Shown piece by piece: positions 24,507 to 32,034 of a DNA stretch of 64,000 nucleotides. The stretch covers positions 538,756 through 602,755 of the forward strand of contig NZ_LMMJ01000007.1 of the NCBI RefSeq assembly GCF_001422205.1, in the 5' to 3' direction. Every line of letters starts with the position of its first letter. Within the stretch, counting starts at the first letter, position 1. The notes below the pieces were generated by a model. It worked only from the letters and a program-made list of their open reading frames with translations, made no database searches and was not told where the DNA came from. The stretch is from Curtobacterium sp. Leaf261. Its GTDB lineage: Bacteria; Actinomycetota; Actinomycetes; Actinomycetales; Microbacteriaceae. Position numbers and translations under genes: made by a program.

Positions 24507-26303
24507 GTGGCTGAAGGCGTGACCGCGGGGATCACCCTCCTCGCCAACCGGTACGAGATCGGTGAGACGATCGGCCGGGGCGGTATGGCCACGGTGCACG
24601 TCGGCAACGACACCCGTCTCGGCCGCCGCGTCGCGGTGAAGCTCCTCAAACCGAGCCTCGCGAACGACCCGGCGTTCCGGACCCGCTTCCGGCAGGAGGC
24701 CCAGGCGGCCGCCCGGATGGCGCACCCGACGATCGTCCGTGTCTACGACGCCGGCGAAGAGACCGTCAAGGAGCCCTCCGGCGCCGAGGTGCAGGTCCCC
24801 TTCATCGTCATGGAGTACGTCGAGGGCCGGGCACTCAACGAGATCCTCCAGGACGGGCCGATCAGCCCCGACGAGGCGGTCCGCATCACCGAGGGCATCC
24901 TCACGGCGCTGGAGTACTCCCACCGCGCCGGAGTCGTGCACCGCGACATCAAGCCCGGCAACGTCATGATCACCCCGACCGGCCAGGTCAAGGTGATGGA
25001 CTTCGGCATCGCGCGCGCGATCACGGACACCTCCGCGACCGTCGCCCAGACGACGTCGATCCTCGGCACGGCAGCGTACTTCTCGCCGGAGCAGGCGCGC
25101 GGGGAGACCGTCGACGCCCGCACCGACCTGTACTCCACCGGCATCGTCCTCTTCGAGCTGCTCACCGGGCGTCCGCCGTTCCGTGGCGACTCTCCGGTCG
25201 CGGTCGCCTACCAGCACGTCAGCGAGCAGGCCGTCGCACCGAGCACCGTCGTGCCCGCGGTGTCGCCCGCCCTCGACGCCGTCACCCTCCACGCCCTGGC
25301 GAAGGACCGTACGCAGCGGTTCCAGAACGCGGCGGAGTTCCGTCGCGACCTGCAGGAGGCCGCGGCGGGACACGTCCCGAGGACCCGCAAGCTCCCCGGT
25401 GCCGGCGACGCGTCCACCGTCCTCTTCGGCGTGAACCCGCGGACGTCCTCGAACGCCGCGGCAGCTTTCAACGAGCTCGACGACACGCAGGAGCACCGGC
25501 CGCAGCGCACGCAGTCCCGGCCACCGGTGGCTTGGATCTGGGTCGGAGTCCTCATCACGGCCGTGGTGATCGTCGCCGTCGTCCTGTGGGTGGTGAACCT
25601 CCAGCCGGGGCAGGCGCCCGTGGCGTCGTCGGTGTCCGTCCCGAACGTCGCCGGCACCACCTACGACAGCGGCAAGGCACTGCTCGCCAAGAAGGACCTC
25701 TCGGCCGTGCAGGTCGGCCAGAACTCCGGCACCGTGCCGAAGGACACCATCATCAAGACCGATCCCAAGGCGGGGACGAGCGTCGCGCGGAAGCAGAGCA
25801 TCCGTGTCATCGTCTCGCTCGGGCCGGAGCAGGTCACGATCCCGGACGTCTCGAACCAGGCGACGGACGCTGCGACGACGACACTGCAGGACGCCGGGTT
25901 CATGATCGGCGGGACCAACACCGACTACTCGCCGAGCGTCCCCGAGGGCACCGTGCTGAGCACCGATCCCGCCCCGGGGACGACGACGAACAAGGGCACC
26001 GTGGTGAACCTCGTCGTCTCGAACGGCAAGGTGCAGCTCCCGAGCGTCACGAACCAGCCGTTCTCCACCGCGAACTCCACGCTGGTCGGACTCGGGCTCA
26101 CCGTCGTGCCGAAACCGGACTACTCCTGCGTGGGCGGCACTGTGACGAGCCAGTCACTGCCCCCGGGAGACACCGCGCAGGCGTCCTCGATCGACATCGG
26201 GTACTGCTCGGGAACGCCGCAGACCCAGGCGCCGTCAGCGCCGCCGTCGAGCGGCGCGGGAGATGGCCAGGGCGACGGTCAGGGCGATGTCACCGGCAAG
26301 TAG
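24507..26303 (+). CDS. pknB: Membrane Ser/Thr protein kinase PknB with three PASTA domains
   Basis: A 598-residue sensor kinase. Gly-rich loop GRGGMATV is at 23-30, catalytic Lys at K45, HRDIKPGN from 145, DFG at 165-167, and the activation segment contains TTSILGTAAYFSPEQ. A transmembrane helix follows at about 345-368. Three PASTA modules start at SVSVPNVAG, QVTIPDVSN and VQLPSVTNQ; the third has a Cys pair. PASTA modules bind muropeptides or lipid II. The GTG start at 24507 has ribosome binding site CGGAGGAG. Confidence 0.95.
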   Translation: MAEGVTAGITLLANRYEIGETIGRGGMATVHVGNDTRLGRRVAVKLLKPSLANDPAFRTRFRQEAQAAARMAHPTIVRVYDAGEETVKEPSGAEVQVPFIVMEYVEGRALNEILQDGPISPDEAVRITEGILTALEYSHRAGVVHRDIKPGNVMITPTGQVKVMDFGIARAITDTSATVAQTTSILGTAAYFSPEQARGETVDARTDLYSTGIVLFELLTGRPPFRGDSPVAVAYQHVSEQAVAPSTVVPAVSPALDAVTLHALAKDRTQRFQNAAEFRRDLQEAAAGHVPRTRKLPGAGDASTVLFGVNPRTSSNAAAAFNELDDTQEHRPQRTQSRPPVAWIWVGVLITAVVIVAVVLWVVNLQPGQAPVASSVSVPNVAGTTYDSGKALLAKKDLSAVQVGQNSGTVPKDTIIKTDPKAGTSVARKQSIRVIVSLGPEQVTIPDVSNQATDAATTTLQDAGFMIGGTNTDYSPSVPEGTVLSTDPAPGTTTNKGTVVNLVVSNGKVQLPSVTNQPFSTANSTLVGLGLTVVPKPDYSCVGGTVTSQSLPPGDTAQASSIDIGYCSGTPQTQAPSAPPSSGAGDGQGDGQGDVTGK

Positions 26304-26325
26304 CGGAACCGTTCCGGTCCGCGTC

Positions 26326-26375
26326 TGACGGACTGGAGGGACGGTGCCACGCCGACCCGTCCCTCCAGTCCGTCA
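26326..26375. repeat. GGAGG-family palindrome after pknB, copy a
   Basis: Perfect 19-base arms (26326-26344 and 26357-26375) around a 12-base loop, 22 bases after the pknB stop. It is likely to serve as a terminator between the convergent pknB and trpG genes. Confidence 0.85.
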
Positions 26376-26389
26376 CCCGGTCCGGGTCC

Positions 26390-26457
26390 GACGGGCGGTG
26401 CCAGGCCGACCCGTCCCTCCATTCCGTCACCCGGTCCGGGTCCGGGTCCGACGGGCG
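26390..26457. repeat. Degenerate second palindrome with duplicated flank
   Basis: The right arm and downstream flank of copy a (26352-26397) recur at 26406-26457 with one base change and a six-base insertion. The left arm is eroded. The duplication ends exactly at the stop codon of the trpG-like gene. Confidence 0.7.
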
Positions 26458-27102
26458 CTACGGGGCGGTCGTGGTGATGAGCGGTCCGAGGCCGTCGGCA
26501 CGGGCGGCCGCGCCCGCGAGGCCCGTGACCTCGAGCCAGTTGCCGACCATGCGGTACCCGCCCTCGGTGAGCACCGACTCCGGGTGGAACTGCACGCCGT
26601 AGACGGGAGCCGAGCGGTGCTGGACCCCCATGATCACGCCGCCGGAGGTCCGTGCGGTGACCTCGAGGACATCGGGGACGGTGCCGTCGACGACCGCGAG
26701 CGAGTGGTACCTGGTGGCCGTGAACGGCTGCGGGACCCCCTCGAAGAGCGCGCTGTCGTCATGGGTGACCTTCGACGTCTTGCCGTGCATGAGCTCCTCG
26801 GCGTGCGTCACGGTGGCCCCGAGCGCCTCGGCGATCGCCTGGTGACCGAGGCAGACGCCGAGGAGCGGCACGTCGGCCGCGATGGCGGCCCGCACGGCGG
26901 GGATCGACACTCCGGCGGCCGCGGGCGTTCCCGGGCCGGGAGAGAGCAGCACACCGTCGTAGTCGGCGATCCGGGCCGCGACGTCGGCCACGTCGAAGGA
27001 GTCGTTCCGCACGACGTCGGTCTCGGCGCCGAGCTGCTGGACGTACCCGTTCAGCGTGTAGACGAAGCTGTCGTAGTTGTCGACCACGAGGATTCTGGTC
27101 AT
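26458..27102 (-). CDS. Glutamine amidotransferase, anthranilate/aminodeoxychorismate synthase component II
   Basis: A 214-residue class I glutamine amidotransferase that supplies ammonia to chorismate-using synthases (TrpE or PabB). The start ILVVDNYDSFVYTLNGYVQQLG is diagnostic. The catalytic Cys lies in GVCLGHQAIAEALGA and the His-Glu pair in GVQFHPESVLT. No partner synthase is in the window; the position next to pknB is the usual one in Actinobacteria. ATG overlaps the stop of the 53-residue membrane protein gene. Confidence 0.92.
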   Translation of the reverse strand: MTRILVVDNYDSFVYTLNGYVQQLGAETDVVRNDSFDVADVAARIADYDGVLLSPGPGTPAAAGVSIPAVRAAIAADVPLLGVCLGHQAIAEALGATVTHAEELMHGKTSKVTHDDSALFEGVPQPFTATRYHSLAVVDGTVPDVLEVTARTSGGVIMGVQHRSAPVYGVQFHPESVLTEGGYRMVGNWLEVTGLAGAAARADGLGPLITTTAP

Positions 27103-27260
27103 TGCCGGTTCACCGTCACGTCGGGGGTCGGGATGAGTTCCTGGACCCAGGGGAAGACCCAGAGTACGAGCACCGCCAGGACGATGACTGCGAGGACGAG
27201 CAACTCCACGATCCGGAGCCACACCGGACCGGGGAGGATCCGCCAGAGAAGGCCGTACAT
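27099..27260 (-). CDS. 53-residue single-helix membrane protein
   Basis: A small protein beginning MYGLLWRILPGP, followed by a long hydrophobic segment (about residues 14-42) and a short polar end. Its ATG has a GAGGTG ribosome binding site inside the end of the sortase gene, starting two bases after the sortase stop, and its stop overlaps the start of the amidotransferase in an ATGA. The tight coupling on both sides supports a real gene. No family is recognised; an auxiliary role with the sortase is possible. Confidence 0.72.
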   Translation of the reverse strand: MYGLLWRILPGPVWLRIVELLVLAVIVLAVLVLWVFPWVQELIPTPDVTVNRQ

Positions 27261-27262
27261 GG

Positions 27263-28153
27263 TTACTTGTTCACCTCGTTCGCGATCGCGGCAGGGGGCC
27301 CGGCGGACCGGGGCTGCCAGGAGTCGTACACGCTGAAGGCAACGATGCGCTCCTTGGCGGAGTACAGCGGGTTGCAGCTCGTCATCGTCATCACCCGGTC
27401 CTTCGACGTCACGTCCGTCTGATCCGGCGCTGGGTCGAGCACGGACACCTGTGTCGGCGGGACGTACTGCAGGTTGCGGAACGTGTACGTGTACCAGCCG
27501 TCAGCGGTGGAGACGTAGATCTTGTCGCCGATCTGCAGGTTCGCGATCTGGTTGAACGGGGCACCGTGCGTCGTCCGGTGCCCGGCGACCGCGAAGTTCC
27601 CGACCTCGCCGGGCATCTGCGTGTCGTCGTAGTGTCCGACGCCAATCGTGTCCAGGGTCCCCGCGGTGGTCGTGCCGCCGGCGAGCGGCACGGCGTAGTC
27701 CGCTCCGAACCGCGGGACGTACATCGTGCCGAACACCTCGGTGTTCCCAGGCTGCGCGGACACCTTGGGGTCGCCCCACCCGGTGGTCGGCTTCGTGGCC
27801 GAGGCGTCCCCCTTGGCGAACGAGTCGTTGATGCGCTGGGCGGCCGACGCGTGCTCGCGGGCGACGACGATGTCGTTGAACCACTGCTGCCACCCGATGA
27901 ACAGCAGGACGAGCACGCCCGCCGTGATGAGCACGTCGCCGAGCACACCGATGACGCTGAGGCGCTGGGGTGGTCGGCGGGGGCGCTGACGGCGTGATCC
28001 GTCTCGTTCGTGCTGGGCCCGCTCGTGCTCGGCCCGCTCGTGCTGGCGGCGTGCTGCGCGGGCGCCGCGGCGTCGTCCTGGCTGGTCGCCCTGCTCGCCG
28101 TCCTCGTCGCCGTGGAGCGCGAGTCCGTCCTGTCCTGCCTCCGTGGCGGTCAT
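27263..28153 (-). CDS. Class E sortase
   Basis: A 296-residue membrane-anchored cysteine transpeptidase that attaches secreted proteins to the wall. The N-terminal 75 residues are a charged, repetitive cytoplasmic tail (AEHERAQHERDG). A transmembrane helix follows (GVLGDVLITAGVLVLLFIGW). The catalytic His is in VAGHRTTHG, the Cys in MTMTSCNPLYS and the Arg in KERIVAF. ATG at 28153 has a GGGGGAGG ribosome binding site. No LPxTG or LAxTG substrate protein is encoded in this window. Confidence 0.92.
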   Translation of the reverse strand: MTATEAGQDGLALHGDEDGEQGDQPGRRRGARAARRQHERAEHERAQHERDGSRRQRPRRPPQRLSVIGVLGDVLITAGVLVLLFIGWQQWFNDIVVAREHASAAQRINDSFAKGDASATKPTTGWGDPKVSAQPGNTEVFGTMYVPRFGADYAVPLAGGTTTAGTLDTIGVGHYDDTQMPGEVGNFAVAGHRTTHGAPFNQIANLQIGDKIYVSTADGWYTYTFRNLQYVPPTQVSVLDPAPDQTDVTSKDRVMTMTSCNPLYSAKERIVAFSVYDSWQPRSAGPPAAIANEVNK

Positions 28154-28243
28154 CGGCCTCCCCCTTCTGCCGCTGTCGGCGGGTCGCATCCATCGAGCTG
28201 GCGGTGTTCCCCCACGCGCAGCCGGCGAAGGATGTGTTGACGG

Positions 28244-28249
28244 TAGGAT
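28244..28249 (+). promoter_or_regulatory. -10 element TAGGAT of crgA, leaderless arrangement
   Basis: TAGGAT followed by 7 bases and ATG at 28257. No ribosome binding site lies between. A TTGACG just upstream is too close (2 bases) to serve as its -35. Confidence 0.45.
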
Positions 28250-28256
28250 ACCGGCC

Positions 28257-28511
28257 ATGGCCAGAGACAAGGACCGAACCAAGCCCGCGCGGAAGACCCG
28301 AGCCGACTCGGTCGACACGGCGGGCGATCAGCCGAACCCCGTGTGGTTCAAGCCGGTCATGTTCGGCTTCATGCTCGTCGGGCTCGCATGGGTGATCGTC
28401 TTCTACGTGTCGCAGGGAACGCTCCCGGTTCCGTCGCTGAACTCGTGGAACATCCTGATCGGATTCGGCATCATGTTCATCGGGTTCCTCATGACGACCC
28501 GGTGGCGCTGA
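28257..28511 (+). CDS. crgA: Cell division protein CrgA
   Basis: An 84-residue protein with a charged N-terminus (KDRTKPARKTRAD), NPVWFKPVMFG before the first helix, and two transmembrane helices ending in LMTTRWR. This is the full-length CrgA family, which localises to the septum and bridges FtsZ with PBPs and FtsQ/FtsI in Actinobacteria. It is divergent from the sortase gene with a short shared promoter region. Confidence 0.94.
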   Translation: MARDKDRTKPARKTRADSVDTAGDQPNPVWFKPVMFGFMLVGLAWVIVFYVSQGTLPVPSLNSWNILIGFGIMFIGFLMTTRWR

Positions 28512-28588
28512 GTCGTCGCATGTCCGGCTGCTGAACGGCAGCCGACGCCCGGGTGGCCGGGGATCGGCCCCGAGTTACAGTCGTGTGA

Positions 28589-28619
28589 TTATCCCCAGTG
28601 TTAATAGACCTGTGGATAA
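28589..28619. promoter_or_regulatory. Pair of DnaA-box-like sites outside oriC
   Basis: TTATCCCCA (28589-28597, one mismatch) and TGTGGATAA (28611-28619, the exact reverse of TTATCCACA) lie 13 bases apart in opposite orientation in the gap after crgA. The stretch is AT-rich for this genome (TGTTAATAGA between them). Confidence 0.5.
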
Positions 28620-28671
28620 CTTTCGTCGGTGCCACCCCGCCTTCGGGGGGCATGCGGGTGACGCGTTGCAC

Positions 28672-28709
28672 ATCGGAAGCCCCGAACCGGGTGGTCCGGG
28701 GCTTCCGAT
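28672..28709. terminator. Bidirectional terminator hairpin
   Basis: Perfect 13-base arms ATCGGAAGCCCCG (28672-28684) and CGGGGCTTCCGAT (28697-28709) with a 12-base loop. It lies downstream of crgA and immediately after the stop of the small membrane protein gene on the opposite strand. Confidence 0.8.
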
Positions 28710-28713
28710 CTCA

Positions 28714-28914
28714 TCAACGTGCGCCTGTGCGGTGTGCGAGCAGCACGACCACGACTGCGGCCATGAGGAGCGCCGCGGTCACGAGCCACACCGCAGCCAC
28801 CCAACGTTCCAATCCGGGGAGGAGTCGCCCCACGAGCATCACCAGCGCCGCTGCCAGGCACAGACTGGCCACGGCGACCCGTTCCCTACGACGTCCCTTG
28901 CCAGTCGAGCTCAT
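28714..28914 (-). CDS. Small two-helix membrane protein, possible immunity or partner protein
   Basis: A 66-residue protein starting MSSTGKGRRRERV, followed by two hydrophobic helices (about residues 13-32 and 37-60) and a short basic end (AHRTGAR). Its ATG overlaps the stop of the secreted Cys-rich gene in an ATGA, so the two are translated together. Small two-helix proteins of this kind often give self-immunity to a cosecreted peptide; that role is inferred from context only. No family is recognised. Confidence 0.72.
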   Translation of the reverse strand: MSSTGKGRRRERVAVASLCLAAALVMLVGRLLPGLERWVAAVWLVTAALLMAAVVVVLLAHRTGAR

Positions 28915-29630
28915 CCTCGATTCGCCGACCCGATGCAGTACCCGATCGTCCCGCCCGCGACCCCGGACGCCGCTGCGGCACACGCCAGGCATCCTGCTCC
29001 GAGAGTTACCGCGCATGCAGCTGTGCAGGCAAGACTGATCGCGGTGACGACCCACGACGCAATCCCAGCGTTGGCCAAGCACGTGTTGAACCGTCCCCAC
29101 CAGGTGGATCGGGCCGAATTTGGCTGGTCCGCGTCCGAAACAGTCCGTGACAGGGTGAGCTGACCATTCGTCCAGACACGAAGTGTGCCTGACTGCGCAT
29201 CGAGCGTTCGCAGTTCCATTGCACTCGAACCGATCATCCGTCCGCTCTCGTTGAAGATGATCGACACGTTCGATTCCCGGAGAAGTCCGGCAGACGCCGA
29301 GAACGGCACCTGGAGCAAGCGCTTCCCTGCACCGATGTCCCACCCGGTCGCTGCAGCAGGGTCCACCGAATCACCCGGCGCACCGGCAAAGTCCGACGCG
29401 ACCCAAGTCGCGCCGAGCCGCTCTGTCTCCTCGCGACTCAGCGGTTTGCGCTTCGATTGAGCCTCATCAAGCTCGCCCAGTTTGGTTGCGACGGCGTCAC
29501 CAGGCGCTCGCCCGCCGATTTGCACGAGCCCCGGCTGGCTCGACGCGGACGCTGTCGGCGGGGGTCCTATGAGGCTCAGAGTCGATGCCAGGACGAGGCC
29601 GGTCGACAGGGTGATCATCGAGATGCGCAT
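28911..29630 (-). CDS. Secreted protein with Cys-rich hydrophobic C-terminus, bacteriocin-precursor-like
   Basis: A 239-residue protein. Residues 1-29 are a signal peptide (hydrophobic core, then PTASA). Residues 30-175 form a charged globular domain. Residues about 178-239 are hydrophobic and rich in Ala, Gly and Cys, with six cysteines (C184, C202, C206, C214, C217, C232) and an ending GYCIGSANRG. The layout of signal peptide, soluble domain and compact Cys-rich tail recalls halocin C8-type precursors, in which the front part gives immunity and the tail is the toxin. That assignment is inference. ATG at 29630 has ribosome binding site GGAAGGAG. Base composition is visibly less GC-rich than the neighbours. 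Confidence 0.75.
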   Translation of the reverse strand: MRISMITLSTGLVLASTLSLIGPPPTASASSQPGLVQIGGRAPGDAVATKLGELDEAQSKRKPLSREETERLGATWVASDFAGAPGDSVDPAAATGWDIGAGKRLLQVPFSASAGLLRESNVSIIFNESGRMIGSSAMELRTLDAQSGTLRVWTNGQLTLSRTVSDADQPNSARSTWWGRFNTCLANAGIASWVVTAISLACTAACAVTLGAGCLACAAAASGVAGGTIGYCIGSANRG

Positions 29631-29679
29631 CGGTGCGCTCCTTCCTTCGGAGGCCTCGATGATGGCGTTAAAGATGTGA

Positions 29680-29703
29680 AGTTTCGAGTGTCGACTCAAA
29701 ACT
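29680..29703. promoter_or_regulatory. Hyphenated palindrome upstream of the Cys-rich gene
   Basis: Arms AGTTTCGAGT (29680-29689) and ACTCAAAACT (29694-29703) pair at nine of ten positions around GTCG. It lies 50-73 bases upstream of the start, in the promoter region, and looks like an operator for a dimeric regulator. No regulator gene is adjacent. Confidence 0.5.
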
Positions 29704-29752
29704 TGTCGCGCAACTGCGGGCGACGTCGGACCCGGCCGTCGCAGCCCTTGGC

Positions 29753-30607
29753 TCAGAAGTAGTACACGTACGCGCCGACCGCGAGTGCGATCCCGAGCAC
29801 CGCCTCGCCGATGAGCAGCCCGATCTGCAGTCCGCGCTGCCGGATGTTCCTGGTCTTCGTGAAGACGAACCCGGTCAGGAACCCGCCCACGATCCCACCG
29901 ACGTGTGCCTGCCAGGCGATCCCCGGCACGATGAACCCGATGACCAGGTTCAGACCCATGATCACGAGGAGCTGGACCGCGTTCCCGCCCAGACTCCGCT
30001 GCAGGACGAAGAACGCGGCGAAGAGCCCGAAGATCGCACCGGAGGCGCCGATCACCGACGTTCCGGGTGCCAGCACCGCGACCGCGACCGAGCCGAACAG
30101 TCCACTCAGGAAGAACAGCGCGAGGAAGCGCCAGGCACCGACCATCTGCTCGAGCATCCGCCCGAAGATGAACAGCGTGTACATGTTGAACAGGATGTGC
30201 AGGACGCTGCCGTGCACGAACAACGACGTCAGGAGCCGCCATGGCTGCGTGCCGATGTACGCCGCGTTGAACTGCAGTGCGGCCGTGATCGGATCACCGA
30301 ACGGTCGCGTGACGAGCTGAAGCACCCAGATGACCACACTGACGGCGATGAGCACCGCGGTGGCCTTCTGGTCCACCATCGAGAACCGTCGGCGGGCGAC
30401 GGTGAACCCACTCGGGCCCACCGTCCGCCGGGTCTCCCGGAACTGAGCCCGCTGCTCACGGACACACTCGGGGCAGTGCACCCCGACGGCGGCCGGTGTC
30501 TGACACTCGGTGCAGATCGTCCGGCCGCAGCGCTGGCAGAGGATGAAGCTCTGCCGGTCCGGGTGCCGGTAGCAGTAGTTCGCCCGGTTCTGGGAGGGAT
30601 CGCTCAC
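29753..30607 (-). CDS. Rhomboid family intramembrane serine protease with N-terminal zinc-binding segment
   Basis: A 284-residue membrane protease. Residues 10-50 hold a Cys/His set (NYCYRHP, LCQRCGRTICTECQ, GVHCPECV) that probably binds zinc, as in many actinobacterial rhomboids. Six transmembrane helices follow. Catalytic Ser is in IGASGAIFGLF and the catalytic His in WQAHVGGIVGGF; HGSVLHILFNMYTL is the conserved His-Asn region. GTG at 30607 gives the sensible start VSDPSQNRANYCYRHPD; it lies 9 bases after the cyclophilin stop. Confidence 0.92.
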   Translation of the reverse strand: MSDPSQNRANYCYRHPDRQSFILCQRCGRTICTECQTPAAVGVHCPECVREQRAQFRETRRTVGPSGFTVARRRFSMVDQKATAVLIAVSVVIWVLQLVTRPFGDPITAALQFNAAYIGTQPWRLLTSLFVHGSVLHILFNMYTLFIFGRMLEQMVGAWRFLALFFLSGLFGSVAVAVLAPGTSVIGASGAIFGLFAAFFVLQRSLGGNAVQLLVIMGLNLVIGFIVPGIAWQAHVGGIVGGFLTGFVFTKTRNIRQRGLQIGLLIGEAVLGIALAVGAYVYYF

Positions 30608-30615
30608 CGAACGCT

Positions 30616-31155
30616 CTACGCCTGCTCTACGTCGACGGAGTTGATGACGACGTCGTCGAGCGGCTTGTCGCGCCCGTCGGTCGGCACTGCCTCGATCGCG
30701 TCGACGACCTTGCGGGACTCGTCGTCGGCGACCTCGCCGAAGATGGTGTGCTTGCCCTGCAGCCACGGCGTCGCGACGGTCGTGATGAAGAACTGCGAAC
30801 CGTTCGTGCCCTTGCCGCCCTGGAGGCCGGCGTTCGCCATGGCGAGGACGTAGGGCTTCTGGAAGGTGAGCTCGGGGTTGATCTCGTCGTCGAAGCGGTA
30901 GCCGGGGCCGCCGATGCCCTGGCCGAGCGGGTCGCCGGCCTGGAGCATGAAGTCCTTGATGATGCGGTGGAAGATCACACCGTCGTAGAGGTTGTCCGTG
31001 GAGACCTTGCCCGTACCGGGGTGGGTCCATTCCTGCGTGCCCGTCGCGAGGCCGACGAAGTTCTCGACGGTCTTCGGGGCGTGGTTGCCGAACAGGTTGA
31101 CGGTGATGTCGCCCTTGTTGGTGTGGATGGTGGCGACAGCGGTGTGCAGTGACAT
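30616..31155 (-). CDS. ppiA: Peptidyl-prolyl cis-trans isomerase, cyclophilin type
   Basis: A 179-residue cytoplasmic cyclophilin. The family core is present: [37 protein letters not shown] and [12 protein letters not shown], with the catalytic Arg in FHRII. It catalyses proline isomerisation during folding. It is followed closely by the rhomboid gene on the same strand, forming a two-gene unit common near oriC in Actinobacteria. Confidence 0.95.
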   Translation of the reverse strand: MSLHTAVATIHTNKGDITVNLFGNHAPKTVENFVGLATGTQEWTHPGTGKVSTDNLYDGVIFHRIIKDFMLQAGDPLGQGIGGPGYRFDDEINPELTFQKPYVLAMANAGLQGGKGTNGSQFFITTVATPWLQGKHTIFGEVADDESRKVVDAIEAVPTDGRDKPLDDVVINSVDVEQA

Positions 31156-31237
31156 GTACCGATTCTCGCATGCACCGTCAGGTCATTCATGTGACTTCCA
31201 GGACAGGCACCGTGACCTGCCACGTGACCTGGTGGCA

Positions 31238-31298
31238 GGATGGGCTGATCAACGCCCGATCCGATGACGGATGGGCTGACAAGCCCCGATCCGATGGA
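31238..31298 (+). repeat. Two tandem copies of a 30-31 bp unit
   Basis: Units 31238-31268 and 31269-31298 share GGATGGGCTGA and GCCCGATCCGATG with a few changes. They lie just before the ribosome binding site of the following gene. Confidence 0.75.
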
Positions 31299-31306
31299 GG
31301 TTGCTC

Positions 31307-31903
31307 ATGGCGACGATCGAACTGTCCCGCAAGCGCAAGAAGCAGATCAAGAAGCTCAAGGGTCAGACCACCTCGCTCCTGGGGGAGCAGCGCAAGGTCC
31401 TCGAGCACGCGAACGCCGTCCTCGCCGAGGCTCGCTCGCACGCAGCCGACGCCGCCCGCAAGGACATCGCCCCGCGCGTCAAGGACGCCATCGACAACGG
31501 TGTCCGCCCCGCGGTCGCCACCGGGGTGCACGCGGCGAGCAGCGCGGCGAGCACCACGAAGGACAAGCTGACGTCCGAGGTCTTCCCCGCGCTGGTCTCG
31601 AGCCTCGGCTCGGCGCTGTCCGTCGTGGACCTGGCGAAGGACCCCCGCGTCAAGAAGATCGTCAAGGAGGCCCAGAAGAAGGCCGCCAAGGCGCAGAAGA
31701 AGGGTTCCAAGACCGTCAAGAACGTCTCGAAGAACCTGCCGTCGCACCAGAAGTCGGGCCTCGGCTTCGGCGGTGTCGCGCTCATCATCGTCGGTGTCGT
31801 CGCCGTCGCAGGTGCCGCGTACGCCGCGTACCAGACGCTGCGCGCCGATGACGACCTCTGGGTCGCCGACGACACGGACTCGGCGAGCAAGCCCGCCGCG
31901 TAG
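31307..31903 (+). CDS. Lys/Ala-rich protein with C-terminal membrane helix, function unknown
   Basis: A 198-residue protein with a basic N-terminus (ELSRKRKKQIKKLKGQ), a long Ala/Lys helical region that may form a coiled coil (about residues 15-150, including KKAAKAQKKGSKTVKNVSKNL), one transmembrane helix (GFGGVALIIVGVVAVAGAAYAAY) and an acidic C-terminus. No family is recognised. ATG at 31307 has GGAGG nine bases upstream; an in-frame ATG at 31301 is less well placed. It resembles the tail-anchored apolipophorin-like proteins of Actinobacteria. Confidence 0.8.
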   Translation: MATIELSRKRKKQIKKLKGQTTSLLGEQRKVLEHANAVLAEARSHAADAARKDIAPRVKDAIDNGVRPAVATGVHAASSAASTTKDKLTSEVFPALVSSLGSALSVVDLAKDPRVKKIVKEAQKKAAKAQKKGSKTVKNVSKNLPSHQKSGLGFGGVALIIVGVVAVAGAAYAAYQTLRADDDLWVADDTDSASKPAA

Positions 31904-31914
31904 CAGTCACGACG

Positions 31915-31944
31915 AAGGGCCCGGCACACACGTGCCGGGCCCTT
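31915..31944 (+). terminator. Intrinsic-type terminator
   Basis: A 13-base stem AAGGGCCCGGCAC/GTGCCGGGCCCTT with an ACAC loop, 12 bases after the preceding stop, followed by TGTCGT. Confidence 0.8.
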
Positions 31945-31948
31945 TGTC

Positions 31949-31975
31949 GTCCGCGCCGCGCCTCCAGGCCGGACG
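31949..31975. repeat. Partial GGAGG-family element
   Basis: The segment GCCGCGCCTCCAGGCCGGAC matches a common arm variant of the family, bounded by GTCCG and CGGAC. It directly follows the terminator. Confidence 0.4.
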
Positions 31976-31990
31976 CACACGCGTCGAAAC

Positions 31991-32034
31991 GTGCCCAACT
32001 GTCGGGTGCAGCCGCCCACCCGACAGTTACGCAC
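31991..32034. repeat. Inverted repeat AACTGTCGGGTG...CACCCGACAGTT
   Basis: Perfect 12-base arms (31997-32008 and 32017-32028) with an eight-base loop; the stem extends as GTGC/GCAC beyond a two-base internal loop. It lies in the 317-base gene-free gap before tRNA-Ala. The rest of that gap is G-rich with a direct repeat of GGGGCGGGACCGG near 32046-32082. Confidence 0.75.
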
